DNA of 64,000 bases, taken from positions 4,306,001 to 4,370,000 of the forward strand of contig NZ_CP118605.1 in the NCBI RefSeq assembly GCF_029869925.1, given 5' to 3'. This DNA comes from Microbulbifer bruguierae. GTDB lineage: Bacteria; Pseudomonadota; Gammaproteobacteria; Pseudomonadales; Cellvibrionaceae. How positions within the stretch are numbered: position 1 is the first letter of the stretch; every line of letters begins with the position of its first letter. The position numbers and the translations under genes were made by a program. This document shows positions 1 through 9,383 of this stretch, piece by piece. The notes beneath the pieces are model-generated. The model saw nothing but the letters and a program-made list of their open reading frames with translations. It had not been told where the DNA came from and searched no databases.

Positions 1-55
1 TTCTCGCGAGCCTGGAACTGAATAAATAAAACGATAGAAAGACGGAGAGAGACGG

Positions 56-1762
56 ATGAAAAAATTGCGGAGTACACCGTTGACGTGGTGTGCGAGCTTG
101 CTGGCGATGACCGTGGGTATGGTGGGGTGTGACCAGCCGGCGGTGGAAAACAGCCAGCCGGTGAGTATAGATACACTGGCGAAAACCGCCGCTCTGTGGC
201 AGGCGGACCTGGGCAACGGCCGCTACCAGAACCCGATCCTGTACGCGGATTATTCCGACCCGGACGTAGTGGCGGTGGGTGACGATTTTTATATGACCGC
301 GTCCAGTTTCAATGCCTCCCCGGGCCTGCCGTTGCTGCACTCCACCGACATGGTGAACTGGGAACTGATCGATTACGTGGTGGACAAGAATGTGCCCGCG
401 GAAACCTTTGCCAAACCGCAACACGGCAATGGTATCTGGGCGCCGAATATCCGGTACCACGACGACAAGCTGTGGATCTTCTTCCCCGATCCGGACCACG
501 GCATTTACATGACCAACACCGTTGACCCCAAACAGGGTTGGAGCGAACCAAAACTGATTCTACCCGGCAAAGGCATTATCGATCCCACCCCACTGTGGGA
601 TGACGATGGCCAGGCCTACCTGCTGCACGGCTGGGCAAAAAGTCGTTCTGGCAAAAACAATATCCTCACGCTGCACAAAATGAACGCCGAAGGCACTGAA
701 GTGGAAGCGGAAGGCGAAGTGGTGATCAATGGCCATGAACTCGAAGGCTACCGCACGTTAGAGGGACCTAAGTTCTACAAGCGCGGCGAGTACTACTACG
801 TGTTCGCCCCTGCTGGCGGTGTGCCCGTGGGCTGGCAGTCGGTATTTCGCGCCAAAAATATTTACGGTCCCTACGAAGACCGCATCGTGATGGAGCAGGG
901 CGACAGTATCACCAACGGCCCACACCAGGGCGCCTGGGTACACACGCCCGCCGGTGAAGACTGGTTTGTGCACTTCCAGGCGCGCGGTCCCTACGGCCGT
1001 ATCGTGCATCTGCAGCCGATGCAGTGGAAAGACGGCTGGCCGGTAATCGGTGTGGATAAAGATGGCGATGGTGTGGGCAACCCGGTGACAAGTTACCGCA
1101 AGCCGGAAGTTAGTAAACCGAGCCCGGTAAAAGCCCTGCCGTTTGAAGACGACTTCTCCGCTGACGAGCTGGCGCTGCAGTGGCAGTGGAATGCCAACTA
1201 CGACAACAGCTGGTATTCGTTGAGCCAGCGGGAAGGGTATCTGCGTTTGTTCGCGCAACAGAACGTGGACCCGGATACCGATAATCTTTGGATGCAGCCG
1301 TCACTGTTGCTACAGAAACTGCCGGCACCGGAATTTATTCTGCAGACCACGTTGGAAATCCCGGAAACACTCGGCGAAGCGGAAGGTGGCCTGCTGATGT
1401 TTGGTGAAGATTACGCCTGGATTGGTTTCCGCAACCTGCCGGGTACCGGAGAGGTGGAAATCGGGGAAGTGAGCTGCCGCGATGCGCGCAAGGGCTGCAG
1501 TGAACATTTCGAGCCTCACACCCGGGTCAAAGCCGGTGCGCTGACCCTGCGCATGACCGTGGGCCAGGGCGGCCAGACGGTGTTCAGCTACCAGAAAGAA
1601 AACGGTCGCTTCCGCGGGTTGGGTGAATTGTTCCAGTCCCGTCCCGGACGCTGGGTGGGCGCCAAGGTCGGGTTGTTTGTGCGCACCGATGACGCGGCGC
1701 GGGTGAGTGCGGAAAACTATATCGACGTAAAAGATTTCCGCTTTATCCAGCCGGCGGGTTGA
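56..1762 (+). CDS. GH43 family glycoside hydrolase lipoprotein (beta-xylosidase / arabinofuranosidase type)
   Basis: This 568-residue protein most likely removes xylose or arabinose from hemicellulose fragments at the cell surface or in the periplasm. Residues 1-25 form a signal peptide ending in a lipobox (MVGC), so it should be a lipoprotein. The five-bladed propeller domain spans about residues 55-345. The catalytic triad of GH43 is visible as the Asp in YSDPDV (about D68), an Asp in IIDPTPLWDDDG, and the Glu in LEGPKFYK. The C-terminal 200 residues look like the concanavalin-like beta-sandwich common in GH43 xylosidases. A GGAGAGAG ribosome site precedes the ATG. A terminator follows directly, so it ends its transcript. 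Family call is firm; substrate is inferred. Confidence 0.9.
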   Translation: MKKLRSTPLTWCASLLAMTVGMVGCDQPAVENSQPVSIDTLAKTAALWQADLGNGRYQNPILYADYSDPDVVAVGDDFYMTASSFNASPGLPLLHSTDMVNWELIDYVVDKNVPAETFAKPQHGNGIWAPNIRYHDDKLWIFFPDPDHGIYMTNTVDPKQGWSEPKLILPGKGIIDPTPLWDDDGQAYLLHGWAKSRSGKNNILTLHKMNAEGTEVEAEGEVVINGHELEGYRTLEGPKFYKRGEYYYVFAPAGGVPVGWQSVFRAKNIYGPYEDRIVMEQGDSITNGPHQGAWVHTPAGEDWFVHFQARGPYGRIVHLQPMQWKDGWPVIGVDKDGDGVGNPVTSYRKPEVSKPSPVKALPFEDDFSADELALQWQWNANYDNSWYSLSQREGYLRLFAQQNVDPDTDNLWMQPSLLLQKLPAPEFILQTTLEIPETLGEAEGGLLMFGEDYAWIGFRNLPGTGEVEIGEVSCRDARKGCSEHFEPHTRVKAGALTLRMTVGQGGQTVFSYQKENGRFRGLGELFQSRPGRWVGAKVGLFVRTDDAARVSAENYIDVKDFRFIQPAG

Positions 1763-1777
1763 AGATCGAGGTGAGGT

Positions 1778-1807
1778 AAAAAAGGGCTCCATAGCGGAGC
1801 CCTTTTT
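1778..1807. terminator. Bidirectional rho-independent terminator
   Basis: A GGGCTCC / GGAGCCC stem with a 5-base loop is flanked by an A-run on the left and a T-run on the right. It can stop both the GH43 gene (+) and the convergent PL11 gene (-). Confidence 0.85.
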
Positions 1808-1837
1808 CGTCTGTGTTGAACAAGTTTTACCAAATCG

Positions 1838-4522
1838 TCAAGGGGTATAAATATCCGGCCACGGATAGGAAGTTACCTCACTGCCAATATAAAAACTCGG
1901 ATGCGGCGGCTGGTTGTAGGCGCTGTTCTGCCAGGCGATGGCGGCGCGGTATTGCGGGTCGTGCATCAGGGTGGGAATGCGCAGTTCCGTAACATACGGC
2001 GTGGCGTAAATACGCAGGGCGGAACTGTCGCTGGTGGCCCAGATGACTTCCTCGCGCCAGTCGCCGAACAGGTCGGCGGACAGGGACGGTGTGGCTTTGG
2101 TGCTGTTGTTGGACACCACATTGGCGCCGGTGAGCAAGCGTGCGGACGGTTCGTATTTGTCGATGTGAGTACCGTCCAGCAGTTCGCGTTCACCGTCCCC
2201 GTCCCACCAGATCAGGAAATTGGTAGAGCCGGGTTTGGAGGCGACGCTGGTACCGCTGGCATTCAGCAGTCCACTGACCCGCGAAGACCAGTATTCACCG
2301 CCGGGATTACCGGCCCACACGTTGCCGGCCACTGCGCGGCCGTTGTCGCCATTGGCCGGGGTCTGGAAAATCACCGAGCCGGTACTGCCGTCGATCAAAC
2401 GCGACGAGGGCTGGTCGCTGTGTTCGGCGGGCATGAAGACTTCCTGGCCGAGACGGCTGGGCACAAAATCGCTCACGTGCAGCGCGTCGCCATGGTACAT
2501 GCGGGTGTTCCACAGAGGTTGTCCATTGGAGCCGATGGCCATGGCGCCGAACACGATATCCTGGCGACCGTCGCCATCCAGATCGGCGATGGACAGACTG
2601 TGGGCGCCCTGTCCCTCGTATTCGTTGCCGGCCTGGTTGGAGTCGAATATCCAGCGGGTGGAGAGATTCTGGCCATCAAAATCCACCGCCCAGATCACTG
2701 TGCGGGTGTAGTAGCCGCGGGAGAAAATCAGGCTGGGCGTCGAGCCGTCCAGCCAGGCGGTGCCGGCGAGGAAACGGTCGACGCGGTTGCCGTAACTGTC
2801 GCCCCAACTGCTAACGCTACCGCGCGCCGGCTGGTAGTCGACAGTATCGATGGCGGCACCGGTGAGGCCGTCAAAAATGGTGAGGAACTCCGGGCCGGAG
2901 AGGATATAGCCGGAGGAATTGCGGTAGTCCGCGCTCGCACTGCCAATCACATTGCCGTTGCCGTCCACGGTGCCATCGGCGGTTTTCATCGCCACTTCCG
3001 CACGGCCGTCACCGTTGTAGTCGTAGGCCTGGAACTGGGTGTAGTGGGCGCCGGCGCGGATATTGCGACCGAGGTCGATGCGCCACAGGCGTTCGCCATT
3101 CAGGCGATAGGCATCGATGTAGACATTGCCGGTAATGCCGCTCTGGGAGTTGTCGCGGGAGTTGCTCGGGTCCCATTTCACGATCAACTCGTACTGGCCG
3201 TCGCCGGTGAGGTCGGCGGCGCTGGCGTCGTTGGCGGAATAGGTGTAATCGGAACCGGCCGCCGGACGCTGCAGGGGCACGTCAAAATAGCCGCTGCCGT
3301 TGAACACCACTTCTGCCGGTGCCGGCGCACCCTCGCTGCCATTGGTGATGGGACGCACCGAATACTGGGCGCTGGCAGATGCGCCGCTGTCCAGATAGTT
3401 GCTCGCCCCTGTGATGGTGGCGCTGTTGATCTTCTGGCCGTCGCGATAGAGGTTGAAGGCCACACTCGGATCGTCGTTACCGAGAATGCGCCAGCTCACC
3501 AGGTTGCCACTGCCGGTGGGCACCACCGTGACACCGCGAGTCAGGCTTTCCATCCGGTAGGTGCCACTACCACTGGATACGCATGTCCCGGCGTTGGGGG
3601 CATCGCCGGTCACGGTAAGCGCATCGATATTGGCGAGGCCGCTATCGCTGCTGGCCACTAGCTCCACGGTATTTTCCCCGGCTTGCAGGGACGCCACGGC
3701 ACTGGCCTGGCTCCAGCTGGTCCAGCCGCCGGTAGTGGGGAAGTCCACGCTGGCTAGGTCGGCGCCGTTAACGCGCACACCGGCGGGGCGAGCGGCGCTG
3801 CCGCCGTTGGCGAAGCGCCAGTCCAGCAGGTAATCGCTGCTGGAGGCCGCATTCACACTCCAGCGAATGCGCGTGCCATTGAGGTTGTCTGTGTTGGCAA
3901 AGCCGTCGCCGGTAAACCCGGCATTGTTGCTGTCGACACTGCCGTCCACACCACAGAATCCTGCAGCGTTTTCCTGCAGGGTGATCGCATTGCCACCGCT
4001 GGAAGAACTGCCGGACGAGGAACTGGCGCCACTGCTACTCGAGGAAGAGCTTGAGGAGCTGCCACCGGACGAGCTGCTTGAAGAGGACGAGCTCGAGGAA
4101 TTGCCGCCATTGCACGGTGTACCGTTGAGGGTAAAGGTGCCGGGCACCTGCGCCGGTGGCGCGGCGTCGCTCAGCTGAATGCCAAATTGATGGGTGGCAC
4201 CGGGGGCGATGGTGCCGTTCCAGTGATTCGCCGTATTGGCGGCACTGATGTGGGTGCCACTTTGGGTGATGGTGGCGTTCCAGCCGCCACTGTGCGTTTC
4301 ACCTGCACCAACGTCCCATTCCAATGCCCAGCCGGCGATGGGGCTGCTGCCGGTATTGGTGATGCCAACGTTGACCTGATAGGCGCCGTTCCAGTCGCTG
4401 ATGGGGTAATCCACATCGCAGGAGATGGTTTCCTGCGATTGCGCCTGAAGGGGTAACAGCCAGCCGCAGGCGGCAAGCGCAGCCCAGAAACGGACACGGA
4501 GAAATTCAGTTTCCTGGTTCAT
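1838..4522 (-). CDS. Rhamnogalacturonan lyase (PL11) with CBM2 and CBM35 modules
   Basis: A secreted 894-residue lyase predicted to cut the rhamnogalacturonan-I backbone of pectin by beta-elimination. Order of modules: signal peptide (about 1-30); a CBM2 cellulose-binding domain (about 33-137, one Cys near each end); a long Ser-rich linker (about 140-178); a CBM35-like domain (about 180-308); and the PL11 catalytic propeller (about 320-894). The catalytic part carries several calcium-type loops (DLTGDGQYE, DYNGDGRAE, DLDGDGRQD). The CBM2 would anchor a pectinase onto cellulose, a layout known from Cellvibrio and Saccharophagus. It lies between the GH43 and GH9 genes, converging on the former. 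Family assignment is strong; precise specificity is from family knowledge. Confidence 0.92.
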   Translation of the reverse strand: MNQETEFLRVRFWAALAACGWLLPLQAQSQETISCDVDYPISDWNGAYQVNVGITNTGSSPIAGWALEWDVGAGETHSGGWNATITQSGTHISAANTANHWNGTIAPGATHQFGIQLSDAAPPAQVPGTFTLNGTPCNGGNSSSSSSSSSSSGGSSSSSSSSSSGASSSSGSSSSGGNAITLQENAAGFCGVDGSVDSNNAGFTGDGFANTDNLNGTRIRWSVNAASSSDYLLDWRFANGGSAARPAGVRVNGADLASVDFPTTGGWTSWSQASAVASLQAGENTVELVASSDSGLANIDALTVTGDAPNAGTCVSSGSGTYRMESLTRGVTVVPTGSGNLVSWRILGNDDPSVAFNLYRDGQKINSATITGASNYLDSGASASAQYSVRPITNGSEGAPAPAEVVFNGSGYFDVPLQRPAAGSDYTYSANDASAADLTGDGQYELIVKWDPSNSRDNSQSGITGNVYIDAYRLNGERLWRIDLGRNIRAGAHYTQFQAYDYNGDGRAEVAMKTADGTVDGNGNVIGSASADYRNSSGYILSGPEFLTIFDGLTGAAIDTVDYQPARGSVSSWGDSYGNRVDRFLAGTAWLDGSTPSLIFSRGYYTRTVIWAVDFDGQNLSTRWIFDSNQAGNEYEGQGAHSLSIADLDGDGRQDIVFGAMAIGSNGQPLWNTRMYHGDALHVSDFVPSRLGQEVFMPAEHSDQPSSRLIDGSTGSVIFQTPANGDNGRAVAGNVWAGNPGGEYWSSRVSGLLNASGTSVASKPGSTNFLIWWDGDGERELLDGTHIDKYEPSARLLTGANVVSNNSTKATPSLSADLFGDWREEVIWATSDSSALRIYATPYVTELRIPTLMHDPQYRAAIAWQNSAYNQPPHPSFYIGSEVTSYPWPDIYTP

Positions 4523-4668
4523 GGTTTTTAGTCTCTCGTCATTTTGCTTTTATTCGTTTTTTTGTTTTTTGCTGCGCGTGTGCGGAGGGCAGCGGTGGTT
4601 GCGAGCCGGAACTGCGGTGAATACGACAATGTGTTCACAACAGTTCCGGCGCTAAACAACTACAACAA

Positions 4669-7506
4669 TCAGTTGCCGCTGCAGGTGGGCAGGGCGAAAT
4701 TCCCGTTGTGGCCGCCCTGGAAACCAAGCACGGTGGAACCACCCGGCTGCAGTCCGCCGTTCCAGGGCGCATTGGAAATGGTTACCACACGGCCGTCGGA
4801 GGACAGGCTGAATACGCCGCTCCAGCCGTTCACCAACGTAATCGGGTCGGCAAAGGTGAGTTCGATTTCCCAGCTCTGGATCGCTTCGCTGCCGTCGTTG
4901 GTGACGGTGATATTGTTCAGTACGAAGCCGGTATTCCAGGTGTCTGCGCTGATGGCTTCACAAGAGACTCCACCGCCTTCTCCACCACCGGTGGATACCG
5001 CCTCCACGGAAATGGAAATACTGTCACTGGCGGTAAGTTCTTCGCCGTCATCCACCGCGCGCACTTCTATTTGATGGCTGCCCACCGCAGGTGCGGGAAT
5101 GGTCAGATCCACCGCGCCGCTCGCGCTTGAAGTCAGTGCACCATCGAAATACAGGTTCACACCATCTGCGTACTGCAGGGTGTATTGCACGGTGATGTCT
5201 TCGCCCTCATCGAAGGTGCTGCCACTGGCCGGAGAGGTGATACTTACGGCAGGAATAGGTGGCGACTCCACATCGATGGTCACCGTGGCTGCGGGGGAAA
5301 CGGCACCGCTGTTATCGGTAACGGTGTAGGTGAAGCTGTCACTGCCGAAGAAGCCGGCATCGGGGGTGTACAGGCGCGAGGCGCCGCTGCCGCTCAGGCT
5401 GCCATTGGCGGGATCGCTTTCCACATTGTAGGCAGTGATACTGCCATCGCTGTCTGCACCGCTGAGGGTTACCATCACCTGGGATTCGAAGCCGGTCTGT
5501 ACGCTCACATCATTCGCCGTTGGCACACAGTTGATACCGGAATCGCCACCGCAGCCCTCGCCGGGCTCCTGTCCCCAGATCAGTTCGCCGTCGTCATACA
5601 GTGCGATCAGTGGTGCCTCCAGGCGCTCACTGCCGTAGTCATCCCATGACGGATCGTTGCTCGGGTCCCACGGCAGGCCTTCCGGCACCGCGACGCGGAA
5701 CTGGGCCTCCTTCTTGGTTTGCGACTGGCCGCCGGGATAAATATCCACACCGGCGAAGGACACTTCCACGTAGTAAATATTGTCCGCCGGGTCGCCCCAC
5801 GGATGCGGGCCGGTGAAACCGCTGGCCTGGCTGTAGGCGCTGGAGAGTTGCAGGTCGCTGGCTGAATAACCCGCGTCCACCAGTTCGGAAATATCAATCC
5901 AGTAGCGCAGGCTCAGGTTGTCGGTGAGCCGCGCCGGCCAGGCGCTGCGGTTGTGCGGCCGCGCGCTGATTTCCGTGTGGCGCGGACCAGTGGAATTCAA
6001 TTTGGCATCGACGAAAAATTCCGTATCGCGGGTTTCCGCAACCGGGAAGTTTGTATCCGCAATCGGGTTGCCGCCGAAATCCAGCCACAGCCGCGCCAGT
6101 GCGCCGGTAAAGCCCGCGTTGTAATCCGTCGCTACCTCGTTCAGTACATAATCACCGCGGTCGTTCTGGAAATTGTCCGACGTATCCGGGCCGCCGACCA
6201 AAGCGCCGACCAGCGTGTGACGACTGTCCACTGGATCGGCGAGGCTGTCGTTCCAGGAGCCGTGCGCGGTGCGATGGTGGGGCGAGGTGGGGTACACAGA
6301 GCCGTAACCGATCTGGTAACTCATGTTCATCGGGTTATCCCCGAGCAGGTATTCCATCTGGCCGACGGCAAAGTCGTAGTAGGTCTGTGCGCGGCTGTTG
6401 CCGGGATCGACCTGGTTCAGGTAGTCCGCATAGACCAGCGCGATAAAGGACGTGTTGGAGGAATAGCGCGCGGCGCCCCACTGATCCAGATGCGCAAGGC
6501 CGCCGGGGGTGTAGGTGACGCGGTTGCCGTTATAGCCGGTGGTCCAGAAATCCAGCCAGCGCTCGGCATCGGCGCGGTACTCGGCGTTGTCGGTCAGCTG
6601 CGCCATCAGCACGTAGCTGCCGTAGCTCTTGTCGTCCCAGGCGTGGGTCCACTTGTAGGACTTGATAGTGGATTGCTGTTCGGTGGAGAGATTCGCGTAG
6701 TAGCTGTTGGCCTTGTCGAGGTAGACCTGATTACCGGTTGCGCGATACAGCCACGCCGCCCCCCACACCAGCTCGTCGCTATAGCCGCTCCAGGAGTTGT
6801 AATAGCTGCCGGCGTCGGTGATGCAGTCACTATACTTGCCGCGATAATTGTCGGCAAAGCTGTACAGCTGTTCCGCGTGTTGCAGCAAATTCGCCGCATA
6901 ACTCGCATCGGTGGACTCGAACACCATCGCTATCGCCGCCAGCGCCGCCGCCGTTTCACCGGCAATATCCGACCCCGGGCAACTCGCATCGACCTTGTAG
7001 GACGGGCGCGCCATCTGCATCACTTCCGCCGAGCCCCACCAGGCGTGGTCGGTACCACCGTTACCGACCTGCCCCCAGAGTTCGTTGGGTGCGGTATGGG
7101 CCTTCACAAAATAATCCGCCACAAAGCGCAGGTTATTCTGGATATGTTCCAGCTGGCCTGTCTGCGCGTAGGCCTCGCGGTTTTCCACCACGCCCCAGGC
7201 GAGCATGGTGGCACTGGCAGCCATGGGGAAACCGAACTTCACATGGTCACCGGCGTCGTACCAGCCGCCGGTCAGGTCGACATTACTGTCGGCACCGTCC
7301 GCCATACCGGAATCACCGCGCCACTCGTTGCGGTTCCAACCGGGAATAGGACCCGACTGCTGGGCCTCGTAAAAATAAATGGATTTCTGTAGCGCTTCGC
7401 CGTAGTTGGCGGCGAGGGCACCTGCGGAAAACAGGGAGGTCGCTGCCATTGAGACTGCCGCAATGGCTACACTGAGTGGTTTGCTGACTCTGATCAATCG
7501 CTTCAT
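4669..7506 (-). CDS. GH9 cellulase with CBM3c, Ig-like modules and C-terminal CBM2
   Basis: A secreted endoglucanase of 945 residues when started at the ATG at 7506; GGAAG lies upstream, and an in-frame extension to 7593 lacks signal-peptide character. Modules: signal peptide (about 1-32); GH9 catalytic domain (about 33-475) with the Asp pair in WYDAGDHVKFGFP, the substrate-cleft SPHHRTAHGS and the acid Glu in the NRGDYVLNEVATDYNAG segment; a CBM3c-type module (about 480-650); two Ig/cadherin-like modules (about 665-845); and a CBM2 (about 855-945). CBM3c fused behind GH9 is the arrangement of processive endoglucanases. It lies upstream of PL11 on the same strand, 146 bases away, and may share regulation with it. 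Confidence 0.94.
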   Translation of the reverse strand: MKRLIRVSKPLSVAIAAVSMAATSLFSAGALAANYGEALQKSIYFYEAQQSGPIPGWNRNEWRGDSGMADGADSNVDLTGGWYDAGDHVKFGFPMAASATMLAWGVVENREAYAQTGQLEHIQNNLRFVADYFVKAHTAPNELWGQVGNGGTDHAWWGSAEVMQMARPSYKVDASCPGSDIAGETAAALAAIAMVFESTDASYAANLLQHAEQLYSFADNYRGKYSDCITDAGSYYNSWSGYSDELVWGAAWLYRATGNQVYLDKANSYYANLSTEQQSTIKSYKWTHAWDDKSYGSYVLMAQLTDNAEYRADAERWLDFWTTGYNGNRVTYTPGGLAHLDQWGAARYSSNTSFIALVYADYLNQVDPGNSRAQTYYDFAVGQMEYLLGDNPMNMSYQIGYGSVYPTSPHHRTAHGSWNDSLADPVDSRHTLVGALVGGPDTSDNFQNDRGDYVLNEVATDYNAGFTGALARLWLDFGGNPIADTNFPVAETRDTEFFVDAKLNSTGPRHTEISARPHNRSAWPARLTDNLSLRYWIDISELVDAGYSASDLQLSSAYSQASGFTGPHPWGDPADNIYYVEVSFAGVDIYPGGQSQTKKEAQFRVAVPEGLPWDPSNDPSWDDYGSERLEAPLIALYDDGELIWGQEPGEGCGGDSGINCVPTANDVSVQTGFESQVMVTLSGADSDGSITAYNVESDPANGSLSGSGASRLYTPDAGFFGSDSFTYTVTDNSGAVSPAATVTIDVESPPIPAVSITSPASGSTFDEGEDITVQYTLQYADGVNLYFDGALTSSASGAVDLTIPAPAVGSHQIEVRAVDDGEELTASDSISISVEAVSTGGGEGGGVSCEAISADTWNTGFVLNNITVTNDGSEAIQSWEIELTFADPITLVNGWSGVFSLSSDGRVVTISNAPWNGGLQPGGSTVLGFQGGHNGNFALPTCSGN

Positions 7507-7676
7507 GGAACTTCCTTTTTTGTGAATTATTTTTAATAGGAACCATCGGGGGTTCTGGGTACGGCAAAGGAAGGACGTGCGGAAAGGTTTCACTGGAACG
7601 GTTTTTCCGCCAGCTTTTACGTTTTGTGATGAGATGCAAAAAGGCTTGCTACGAGAGTAGTGAGGTTAGGAATGAA

Positions 7677-7790
7677 GGTGCCGATGCCGGGTACGGTCTT
7701 GCGAGACCTTCCGCGAGAGGGACCTCGCGGAAGAGCCCCCAGGGATGGGTGTACGGCGCGTCTCGCAAGACCGTACCCGGTAGCGGCACC
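7677..7790 (-). repeat. Intergenic inverted-repeat element, copy A
   Basis: Arms 7677-7707 and 7760-7790 pair over 31 bases with two mismatches. Inside lie a 10-bp hairpin (7708-7717 with 7724-7733) and a small CCCA-TCCC-TGGG hairpin (read on the minus strand, about 7738-7749). The minus-strand core, GAGACGCGCCGTACACCCAT continuing to GGGGGCTCTTC, matches copy D almost base for base, while the arms differ. The boundary motif CCGCCACC sits at 7790-7797. The element fills the 315-base gap between bioA and the GH9 gene; nothing else was seen there. Confidence 0.85.
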
Positions 7791-7821
7791 GCCACCGGAC
7801 TTGGAATATTTAGAGAGATAC

Positions 7822-9093
7822 TCAGAGCGAGGAAAGGGTTTCGACCATTGCACCGGTCAGACGGCTAAGGTCTTCGGAAGAAATAACATAAGGCGGCATT
7901 GCATAAACCAACTTGCCGAACGGGCGCAGCCACACACCGCGCTCGATCAGGCTTTCCTGCAGCGTCCGGTTATCCACAGGCGCTTTCATCTCCACCACGC
8001 CGATGGCACCAAGCACACGCACATCGGCCACGCCACTGGCCTCTTTCAGAGGGGCCAACTCTTTAATCAGTTGCGCCTCGATATTGTTCACCTGCTGCTG
8101 CCAGTCACGCTCCAGCAGCAGATCAACACTGGCATTGGCGACCGCACAGGCCATCGGATTGCCCATAAACGTCGGGCCGTGCATAAACACACCCGCCTCG
8201 CCCTTGCAGATCCCCTCCGCCACCTTATCGGTACACAGTGCCGCGGCCAGCGTCATGGTACCGCCGGTGAGCGCCTTGCCAAGGGTCAGAATATCGGGGC
8301 TGATACCCGCGTGTTCGCAGGCAAACATCTTGCCACTGCGGCCGAAGCCCGTGGCAATTTCATCGGCGATCAGCAGCAGGTCGTATCTGTCGCAGAGCTC
8401 ACGGACTTTGCGCAAATAGTCCGGGGAATAAAAACGCATACCGCCGGCGCCCTGGACAATGGGTTCCAGAATCACCGCGGCCAGTTGTTCGCGATTCTGT
8501 GCAATCGTTTGCTGCAGCTCGGCGATGTCGGCATCGGTGCAGGGTTCGTCGAATTTCGGTTCTGGTGCCGGCGCAAACAGGTGCTGGGTGAGCTGACTGG
8601 CGAACAGGTGGTGCATGCCGGTGACGGGATCGCAGGTGGCCATGGCACCGAAGGTGTCGCCGTGGTAGCCGTTGCGCAAGGCGAGCAGTTTGTTTTTCTC
8701 TGGCCTGCCCTGGGAGTGCCAGTATTGCAGGGCCATTTTGATGGCGACTTCGACGGAGACTGAGCCGGAGTCGGCGAGGAAGACTTTCTGCAGTGGTTCT
8801 GGGGTGAGTGCCACGAGTTTTTTGCACAGTTCGATGGCGGGCTCATGGGTGAGACCGCCGAACATGACGTGGCTCATTTTTTCCATCTGCGCCTGCATGG
8901 CGGCGTTCAGTTCGGGGACGTTATAGCCGTGCAGGGTGCTCCACCAGGAACTCATGCCGTCGATCAATCCGCGGCCGTCTTCGAGATAAATTCGTACACC
9001 TTCGGCTCTTGCGATGGGGTAGACGGGCGGGGGATTGATCAGGGAAGAGTAGGGATGCCAGATGTGGTTTTTATCGAACTCTAAATCCATCAT
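7822..9093 (-). CDS. bioA: Adenosylmethionine-8-amino-7-oxononanoate aminotransferase
   Basis: Catalyses the PLP-dependent transfer of the amino group of S-adenosylmethionine to 8-amino-7-oxononanoate, giving 7,8-diaminopelargonate in biotin synthesis. The 423-residue length matches the family. Diagnostic stretches include HIWHPYSS at the start, [10 protein letters not shown], the [16 protein letters not shown] helix, [12 protein letters not shown], and the PLP-binding Lys in [11 protein letters not shown]. It starts with two consecutive ATGs (9093 or 9090). No other bio genes are adjacent, so it stands alone here. It is flanked on both sides by copies of the intergenic inverted-repeat family (A downstream, B upstream). 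Confidence 0.95.
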   Translation of the reverse strand: MMDLEFDKNHIWHPYSSLINPPPVYPIARAEGVRIYLEDGRGLIDGMSSWWSTLHGYNVPELNAAMQAQMEKMSHVMFGGLTHEPAIELCKKLVALTPEPLQKVFLADSGSVSVEVAIKMALQYWHSQGRPEKNKLLALRNGYHGDTFGAMATCDPVTGMHHLFASQLTQHLFAPAPEPKFDEPCTDADIAELQQTIAQNREQLAAVILEPIVQGAGGMRFYSPDYLRKVRELCDRYDLLLIADEIATGFGRSGKMFACEHAGISPDILTLGKALTGGTMTLAAALCTDKVAEGICKGEAGVFMHGPTFMGNPMACAVANASVDLLLERDWQQQVNNIEAQLIKELAPLKEASGVADVRVLGAIGVVEMKAPVDNRTLQESLIERGVWLRPFGKLVYAMPPYVISSEDLSRLTGAMVETLSSL

Positions 9094-9125
9094 GGTTCTG
9101 TCGAGTGGTCTTCTTAAGCAAGTGT

Positions 9126-9247
9126 GGTGGCGGTGAAGCGCCGGGTATCTGTTTTTGAAACCGGGCTAGGCGCCCCCCTTCAACCCATCCCTGGGCGCTG
9201 CGGCGCAAACATCCTGTAAGCGACGCTTTCAAAAACAGATCCCCGGC
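9126..9247 (+). repeat. Intergenic inverted-repeat element, copy B
   Basis: Arms 9140-9160 and 9227-9247 pair over 21 bases with one mismatch. The interior has a CCCA-TCCC-TGGG hairpin (9184-9195) and a second stem-loop tipped with ACATCCTGT (GCGGCGC against GCGACGC). The boundary motif GGTGGCGG is at 9126-9133. The block GGGCTAGGCGCCCCCC (9163-9178) recurs, inverted, in copy E. The element lies upstream of bioA. Confidence 0.8.
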
Positions 9248-9302
9248 ACTCCCCCTGCAATTCAAATATTTGTACTTCGTAAGCGAATAAGTCTAACTAC
9301 AT

Positions 9303-9356
9303 CGTCATTCCGGCGCGAAGAGCCTGTGCCGGACTTGATCCGGTACCGGAATCCAG
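9303..9356. repeat. REP-like palindrome (CGTCATTCCGG...CCGGAATCCAG type)
   Basis: ATTCCGG (9307-9313) pairs with CCGGAAT (9346-9352), and an inner CCGGA/TCCGG hairpin lies between. Palindromes starting CGTCATTCC and ending GGAATCCAG are widely scattered in proteobacterial intergenic DNA. It sits between the YbbP-type gene end and repeat B. Confidence 0.6.
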
Positions 9357-9383
9357 CGCTACGAAGCTGTTAACAGGCCCTAG

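Noticed and set aside
1901..3661. 586-residue open frame on the plus strand
   Set aside because: Antisense to the PL11 gene; low-complexity Gly/Val/Ala translation without family features, a by-product of GC-rich codon use.
4010..4110. Repetitive stretch that could look like a tandem repeat or CRISPR
   Set aside because: It encodes the Ser-rich linker of the PL11 protein; no repeat-spacer pattern.
5953..7392. 479-residue open frame on the plus strand
   Set aside because: Antisense to the GH9 gene, no recognisable domain or ribosome site.
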